DNA of 9,102 bases from positions 1 to 9,102 of the forward strand of contig JACVCA010000036.1 of assembly GCA_016742295.1 (NCBI GenBank). Reading direction: 5' to 3'. Shown here in pieces: positions 4,322-9,102 of the stretch; positions within the stretch are counted from its first letter, which is position 1; each line of letters opens with the position of its first letter. This stretch comes from Alphaproteobacteria bacterium (GTDB taxonomy: Bacteria; Pseudomonadota; Alphaproteobacteria; JAGOMX01). The position numbers and the translations under genes are program-made. The notes beneath the pieces are model-generated. The model saw only the letters and a program-made list of their open reading frames with translations, did no database searches and had not been told where the DNA came from.

Positions 4322-6409
4322 TTACACGCTCCCCTTTGCAAGAATTGCTAGGGTTAACAAAGCCACAATGTTGATGATCTTAATCATAGGATTGATGGCA
4401 GGCCCTGCAGTATCTTTATAAGGATCTCCCACCGTATCGCCAGTGATAGCTGCTTTATGAGCCTCCGAACCCTTACCGCCATGATGCCCATCTTCAATAT
4501 ACTTCTTAGCGTTGTCCCATGCGCCTCCACCCGAAGTCATTGAAATTGCTACAAATATTCCTGTTACAATAGTGCCTAAAATCATAGCTCCTAATGCGGT
4601 GAACGCAGCTTTTTCATCTGCGATCATTTTGATTGCAAACCACAATAATGGGGGTGCTAACACAGGAAGCAAGGAAGGTAATATCATTTCTCGGATGGCT
4701 ACTTTGGTCAGTAAATCCACTGCAGCACTATAGTTTGGCTTAGCTGTACCTTGCATGATACCTTTGATTTCCTTAAATTGTCTACGAACTTCAACCACAA
4801 CAGCTCCCCCTGCTCTCCCAACAGCAGTCATCCCCATTGCACCAAACAAGTAAGGTAATAATCCACCGATAAAAAGGCCTACGACGACAAAGGGATCTTG
4901 TAATTTAAACTCAACTCCTAAACCTGGAAAATAATGACTCAAATCTTCTGTATAGGCTGCAAACAAAACCAAAGCTGCAAGACCTGCAGATCCAATTGCA
5001 TAGCCTTTGGTAACAGCTTTCGTGGTATTGCCAACTGCATCAAGTGCGTCGGTAAACTTACGAACCTCTGCTGGTAATTCTGCCATTTCAGCAATGCCAC
5101 CTGCATTGTCAGTCACTGGACCATACGCATCAAGGGCGACAACCATGCCTGCTAAAGATAACATCGCTGTTACCGCAACAGCGATTCCAAATAATCCTGC
5201 TGTGAGGAAGGAGAGAAGAATACCTGTACAAATAATGAGTACAGGAGCGGCACAAGATTCCATTGAAATTGCAAGGCCTTGGATAATATTAGTTGCATGT
5301 CCTGTGGTTGAAGCAGCTGCAACACTGCGGACAGGGCGGTAGCTTGTTGAAGTATAGTATTCAGTAATCCAAACCAAAAGCCCTGTCACACCTAATCCGA
5401 TAAGGCCACAAACAAATAAATCCATACCCGAAATCAGCATACCGTTAATCTGAAGTTGAGCTGACATACCAAACATTTTTTCTGTTACGATGGCAAGGAA
5501 AAGTCCTGAGCAGAGTGAACTGATGATAAGCCCTTTATATAGGCCCCCCATCACATTGTTACTCTTCCCCAAGCGAACTGCAAAAGTTCCAAGGATAGAA
5601 GCTACGATACTGGCGGCTCCAATAATGAGGGGATAAGCCATAAGCATCTGAGTGATTTGACCCGTCGTAAAAATTGCTGCCAACACCATTGTTGCAACAA
5701 TTGTTACCGCATAAGTCTCGAAAAGATCTGCTGCCATGCCTGCGCAATCACCAACATTATCACCAACATTGTCAGCAATCACAGCAGGGTTACGAGGATC
5801 ATCCTCAGGAATACCTGCTTCAATTTTACCCACTAGGTCTGCCCCAACATCTGCACCCTTGGTGAATATTCCACCTCCAAGGCGAGCAAATATTGAAATC
5901 AGAGAAGCTCCAAAACTTAAGGCTACCAAGGCTTCTAAAATTGGACGTTGTTCAATTCCGGAATTAAGTAAGTAAAGATAGTAACCTGTAACACCTAGTA
6001 GCCCAAGACCTACAACGAGTAAACCAGTGACCGCGCCTGCCTTAAAAGCAATGTCTAAAGCAGGGGCTAAGCCATTGCGTGCAGCTTCAGCAGTACGTAC
6101 GTTGGCACGCACTGAAACATTCATACCAAGGTAGCCTGCAATACCTGATAAAATCGCACCTATAACAAATCCAATGGCAACATGCATCCCTAAAAGATAG
6201 CCTAAGAGTCCTGCAACAACGACGCCGACCATCGAAATTGCTGAATACTGGCGGTTAAGATAAGCTTTAGCGCCTTCCTGAATTGCGGCTGCAATTTCTT
6301 GCATTCGTTGGTTGCCGGGGCTACAGGCAAATACTTTTCGAGCAGCAAACGCTGCATATAAAAGAGCAAATAACCCGGAAATGATCACAAAAGCGTAAGT
6401 CTCATACAT
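4322..6409 (-). CDS. hppA: Membrane-bound proton-translocating pyrophosphatase, K+-independent type
   Basis: The 695-residue product is a complete membrane pyrophosphatase, an inner-membrane enzyme of about 16 helices that uses PPi hydrolysis to pump H+. The substrate motif DVGADLVGKIE is at 187-197, the Mg-PPi-binding run DNVGDNVGD at 213-221, TDNAGGIAEM at 433-442, and the C-terminal GDTVGDPYKDTAGPA at 657-671. The family's K+ signature reads GNTTKAVTKG (460-469): Lys464 and Thr467 occupy the positions that mark K+-independent enzymes, where K+-dependent ones have Ala and Gly. That subclass is known as H+-pumping; pumping specificity is inferred, not seen. The ATG at 6409 has only a weak ribosome binding site (GCGAG). 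It is the first gene of a tight operon with bolA, grxD and the HAD gene. Base composition is richer in GC than the left third of the window, as expected for a conserved core gene. Confidence 0.97.
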   Translation of the reverse strand: MYETYAFVIISGLFALLYAAFAARKVFACSPGNQRMQEIAAAIQEGAKAYLNRQYSAISMVGVVVAGLLGYLLGMHVAIGFVIGAILSGIAGYLGMNVSVRANVRTAEAARNGLAPALDIAFKAGAVTGLLVVGLGLLGVTGYYLYLLNSGIEQRPILEALVALSFGASLISIFARLGGGIFTKGADVGADLVGKIEAGIPEDDPRNPAVIADNVGDNVGDCAGMAADLFETYAVTIVATMVLAAIFTTGQITQMLMAYPLIIGAASIVASILGTFAVRLGKSNNVMGGLYKGLIISSLCSGLFLAIVTEKMFGMSAQLQINGMLISGMDLFVCGLIGLGVTGLLVWITEYYTSTSYRPVRSVAAASTTGHATNIIQGLAISMESCAAPVLIICTGILLSFLTAGLFGIAVAVTAMLSLAGMVVALDAYGPVTDNAGGIAEMAELPAEVRKFTDALDAVGNTTKAVTKGYAIGSAGLAALVLFAAYTEDLSHYFPGLGVEFKLQDPFVVVGLFIGGLLPYLFGAMGMTAVGRAGGAVVVEVRRQFKEIKGIMQGTAKPNYSAAVDLLTKVAIREMILPSLLPVLAPPLLWFAIKMIADEKAAFTALGAMILGTIVTGIFVAISMTSGGGAWDNAKKYIEDGHHGGKGSEAHKAAITGDTVGDPYKDTAGPAINPMIKIINIVALLTLAILAKGSV

Positions 6410-6456
6410 ATTAAAATCTCGCTGCTTTAGGTTGCTTTTAAATTAGATATATTTTT

Positions 6457-6485
6457 GATATAGCATTCGCCTCTTGTAGGATCAA
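6457..6485 (-). promoter_or_regulatory. Candidate proximal promoter of the hppA-bolA-grxD-HAD operon
   Basis: Read on the minus strand, TTGATC (complement of 6480-6485) is followed after 17 nt by TATATC (complement of 6457-6462), preceded by TGC so that it also fits an extended -10. Transcription would start near 6450 and give a leader of about 40 nt before the hppA ATG at 6409. Both boxes match the consensus in four of six positions. Confidence 0.4.
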
Positions 6486-6539
6486 GTCATTATGTGGCCT
6501 TCCCCTATCATTATCTTTGGGTAGGCGGAGATCCGGGTA

Positions 6540-6567
6540 ACTATAAAAGCAAGCTATGGAAAATCAA
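6540..6567 (-). promoter_or_regulatory. Candidate distal promoter of the hppA operon
   Basis: On the minus strand TTGATT (complement of 6562-6567) is spaced 16 nt from TATAGT (complement of 6540-6545), which matches the -10 consensus in five of six positions. It lies just after the stop codon of the RND pump gene and would give a leader of about 120 nt. The stretch between the two candidate promoters contains a weak imperfect stem (6498-6504 with 6519-6525). I see no clear terminator for the pump gene, so read-through into hppA is also possible. Confidence 0.3.
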
Positions 6568-6587
6568 CGGTCAAAAATTATTCACGA

Positions 6588-9102
6588 TTACTTGAGGGGC
6601 GTTGCGTTGATATGACCTAGGCTATTGCTATCTCTCTGTGTAAGCAGAACGTAAACTGTTGGGATGACAAACAGCGTCAACAAAGTTCCCAAACATAAGC
6701 CCCCCACAATAACCCAGCCAATCGCTTGACGGCTTTCTGCCCCGGCTTCAGTGGCAAGAGCCAACGGGATACTGCCAAGCACCATTGCTGCTGTTGTCAT
6801 TAAGATTGGCCTTAATCTGAGCGTTGAAGCCTCAATAACTGCTTCTATCACAGTAAGCCCTTCCTCACGTTTTTGATTGGCAAATTCCACAATCAAAATC
6901 CCGTGCTTAGTTATTAAACCTACTAGAGTAATTAAGCCAATTTGACTGTAAATATTAAGGGTATTACGAGTCAACCATAAACTAAGCAAAGCCCCTGCGG
7001 TCGATAAAGGTACGGTGATCATAATAATCAAGGGGTCTCTAAAACTTTCAAATTGCGCTGCCAAGACCAAATAAATAAACATTAGAGCTAATATAAACGT
7101 TAAATATAAAGAAGAGCCTGATTCTTTGAATTCTCGGGATTCTCCTGCATAATCAATTTCAAATTTTCCCGACCCCAGTGATTTTGCTGCTTGCTCAAGA
7201 GAATTCAAAGCACTACCTAAAGAGAGGCCTGGCGCAAGCCCGGCAGAAATGGTGACGGAACGTTGCTGATTAAAATGATTAAGCTCTTTAGGGGCGACAG
7301 TTTCTTCAATTTTCATAACACTTTCAAGCGGGACCATAGTGTTTGTTAAACTTCGTACAAAAATTGAAGAGATATTGGAAGGGTTTCGCCTTTCTTTATC
7401 TTCTATTTGAACTATCACATCATACTGTTTACCCTCGCGCTTGAACCGAGTGGTTTTTCGTCCTCCAAGTAGTGTCTCTAAAGTACGTCCAATTACAGAA
7501 ATATCGAGCTGTAAATCAGCAGTTTTTTCACGATCAATAAGAGCTTTTAGCTGTGGTTTGTTCAGTTTAAGGTCTGTATCAATTTGCATAAACCCACTGT
7601 CCCGTGGAATTTTGGCTAAAATTTGCCTGGTTACGTGTTCAAGCTCTTGATATGATTCAGAGGTTTTTAAAATAAATCCAATGGGTCTTTCAATAGGACT
7701 TTGTCCTAAAGACGGCGGGTTAATTGCAAAAGCAAGAATGCCGGGAATTGAAAAAAGCCTAGGTGTAAGAGTATTTACAATCTCTTGTTGCTTAGTCTTT
7801 CGATCTTCCCAAGGCTTTAAGCCTATAAATCCAATGATCTGTGTTGCCACTGGAAAGCCTGACAACACAAAAAACCTTTCAGCTTCAGGAAGAGTTGTGA
7901 AAATTTTTTCAACCTGTTTTGCCCACTTATCAGTATGCTGAATAGTAGATCCTTCAGGGGCTAAACCTATTGCTATTATTGTTCCTCGATCTTCAATTGG
8001 TGCCAACTCTGAGTTCAAAACAAAAAAGAATCCTATACAGGCTATAGCTGTTACGCCTGCACTGGACAAAACAATATGAGACTTCCTAAGCAGCCATGAG
8101 AGCATAGTTCTATAACCGGAAGTAAGATTTTTTAGTGCGACTTCGATAACTTCATAAAACTTCCCATGACCTTGATGATGTTTTAAGAATTTTGCGCTCA
8201 TCATTGGTGAAAGGGTGAGAGCAACGAATCCTGAAACAATTACAGCACCCGCAAGGGTCAAAGCAAATTCGGTAAACAATGTACCGACTCTGCCTTCCAT
8301 AAAGCCAATAGGAATATAAACCGCGGCAAGTGTTAGGGTCATAGCAATAATTGCAAAGCCAATTTCTTTACTACCTTTAAAAGCAGCCTCAAGAGGAGAA
8401 AGACCCTTTGCAATATAACGATGGATATTTTCAAGCATGACAATTGCATCATCAACTACCAAGCCAATGGCCAGCACCATTGCGAGTAGAGTTAATGTAT
8501 TAATACTAAAGCCGCACGCATAGATTAGAGCAAAACTACCAATCAAAGACACTGGGATAGTCATGAGAGGAATAAATACAGAACGGATATCTCTTAAAAA
8601 AAGGAAGATAACAAGAATCACCAGAATGACAGCTTCTGCAATTGCTTTAAAAACTGCATGAATCGATTTTTTAATAAAAATCGATGTATCATAAGCAATT
8701 TCTACTTGCATGTCTTGAGGCAAAGAGCCTTTGATTTCTTCCAACACTTTTTTCACACTATCTGAAATTTCAAGTGGATTTGCAGTTGCTTGCTTCACAA
8801 TGCCTAGTGCAACTGCACTGGCGCCGTTATAGCGAGCAATTTCACGGGTCTGCTCAGCGCCTAACTCAGCGCGCCCAACATCTTTAAGTTTTACAGTGTA
8901 ACCATTAATATTTTTTAAAATTAAGTTTTCAAATTGATCCGAGGTTTGCAAATCTGATTGCGATAAAACCGTAAATTCACGTTCAAGGCTTTCTATACGT
9001 CCTGCAGGAATTTCAACATTTTGTTGGTGTAAAGCTGCTTCAACATCAGCAGTTGTCAGGTTAAAAGCTGCAAGTTTTAAGCGATCAAGCCAAATTCGCA
9101 TA
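6588..9102 (-). CDS. RND multidrug efflux pump, HAE1/AcrB type, lacking its N-terminus at the window edge
   Basis: The gene enters from the right edge; 837 complete codons are visible and the Met at 9101 is internal, so this is not the start. By comparison with AcrB about 190 N-terminal residues are missing, giving a total near the usual 1020-1050. The product is an inner-membrane drug/proton antiporter that works as a trimer with a periplasmic adaptor and an outer-membrane channel. Visible residues 143-303 span the TM2-TM6 region with the proton-relay pair Asp217-Asp218 in GLVVDDAIV (Asp407/Asp408 of AcrB). Residues about 345-361 form TM7, 365-660 the second periplasmic pore and docking half, and 665-821 TM8-TM12 with Lys732 (AcrB Lys940) in LITKHGIL and an Arg/Thr segment LRLRPILMTT (761-770) matching the remaining relay residues. 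No adaptor or TolC-like gene is downstream, so partners would lie beyond the right edge or elsewhere. Substrates cannot be predicted. Confidence 0.95.
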   Translation of the reverse strand, partial: MRIWLDRLKLAAFNLTTADVEAALHQQNVEIPAGRIESLEREFTVLSQSDLQTSDQFENLILKNINGYTVKLKDVGRAELGAEQTREIARYNGASAVALGIVKQATANPLEISDSVKKVLEEIKGSLPQDMQVEIAYDTSIFIKKSIHAVFKAIAEAVILVILVIFLFLRDIRSVFIPLMTIPVSLIGSFALIYACGFSINTLTLLAMVLAIGLVVDDAIVMLENIHRYIAKGLSPLEAAFKGSKEIGFAIIAMTLTLAAVYIPIGFMEGRVGTLFTEFALTLAGAVIVSGFVALTLSPMMSAKFLKHHQGHGKFYEVIEVALKNLTSGYRTMLSWLLRKSHIVLSSAGVTAIACIGFFFVLNSELAPIEDRGTIIAIGLAPEGSTIQHTDKWAKQVEKIFTTLPEAERFFVLSGFPVATQIIGFIGLKPWEDRKTKQQEIVNTLTPRLFSIPGILAFAINPPSLGQSPIERPIGFILKTSESYQELEHVTRQILAKIPRDSGFMQIDTDLKLNKPQLKALIDREKTADLQLDISVIGRTLETLLGGRKTTRFKREGKQYDVIVQIEDKERRNPSNISSIFVRSLTNTMVPLESVMKIEETVAPKELNHFNQQRSVTISAGLAPGLSLGSALNSLEQAAKSLGSGKFEIDYAGESREFKESGSSLYLTFILALMFIYLVLAAQFESFRDPLIIMITVPLSTAGALLSLWLTRNTLNIYSQIGLITLVGLITKHGILIVEFANQKREEGLTVIEAVIEASTLRLRPILMTTAAMVLGSIPLALATEAGAESRQAIGWVIVGGLCLGTLLTLFVIPTVYVLLTQRDSNSLGHINATPLK

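Noticed and set aside
4318..4341. Longer BolA start at a TTG (4341)
   Set aside because: It would overlap the hppA stop codon and add eight residues outside the BolA domain, while the ATG at 4317 has its own ribosome binding site.
5007..5342. Plus-strand open frame of 111 codons inside hppA
   Set aside because: It is antisense to a well-conserved part of hppA, its product is a low-complexity Ala/Ser/Thr-rich sequence as expected from a mirrored membrane-protein gene, and it has no recognisable domain.
7441..7941. Two plus-strand open frames of 69 and 86 codons inside the RND pump gene
   Set aside because: Both are antisense to the conserved periplasmic part of the pump and show no domain of their own.

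Overview
The window reads as a piece of an AT-rich alphaproteobacterial chromosome. The evidence is a directly adjacent BolA plus CGFS-glutaredoxin pair, an alphaproteobacterial-looking HU protein, a K+-independent-type membrane pyrophosphatase and a HAD domain of the kind usually fused to UbiA-type prenyltransferases. The low GC, especially between genes and in the first 2.6 kb, would suit a host-associated lineage such as Holosporales or Rickettsiales, but this is an inference and the sequence alone does not fix the taxon. All complete genes look intact, and I see no tRNA, rRNA, CRISPR array, transposase or prophage gene.

Layout, left to right. Positions 1-509 (minus) hold the N-terminal part of a PheA/TfdB-type FAD monooxygenase that runs off the left edge. 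Positions 510-848 are a gene-free, very AT-rich stretch with a large inverted repeat and a plus-strand promoter-like sequence. Positions 849-2573 (minus) encode a soluble PAS-containing histidine kinase with a TTG start and no adjacent response regulator. A 220-bp divergent intergenic region with a hairpin separates it from HU (2794-3066, plus). A strong palindrome at 3066-3120 lies between HU and the convergent operon.

Positions 3151-6409 (minus) form a compact operon read in the order hppA (H+-pyrophosphatase), bolA, grxD (monothiol glutaredoxin), then a HAD-family phosphatase-like protein. Gaps between the genes are 0 to 4 nt. BolA and CGFS glutaredoxin are known to form a [2Fe-2S]-bridged complex, so two of the four products very probably act together in iron-sulfur trafficking. 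The pyrophosphatase couples PPi hydrolysis to ion pumping, and the role of the HAD protein is unclear. Two candidate promoters lie in 6410-6587. Positions 6588-9102 (minus) encode an HAE1/AcrB-type RND efflux pump whose first roughly 190 residues are outside the window.

I found no convincing undescribed multi-gene system. The points most worth a second look are the HAD domain standing without its usual UbiA partner, the placement of bolA-grxD behind hppA, three unrelated intergenic inverted repeats without classical terminator T-tracts, and an orphan promoter-like sequence in the gene-free stretch.
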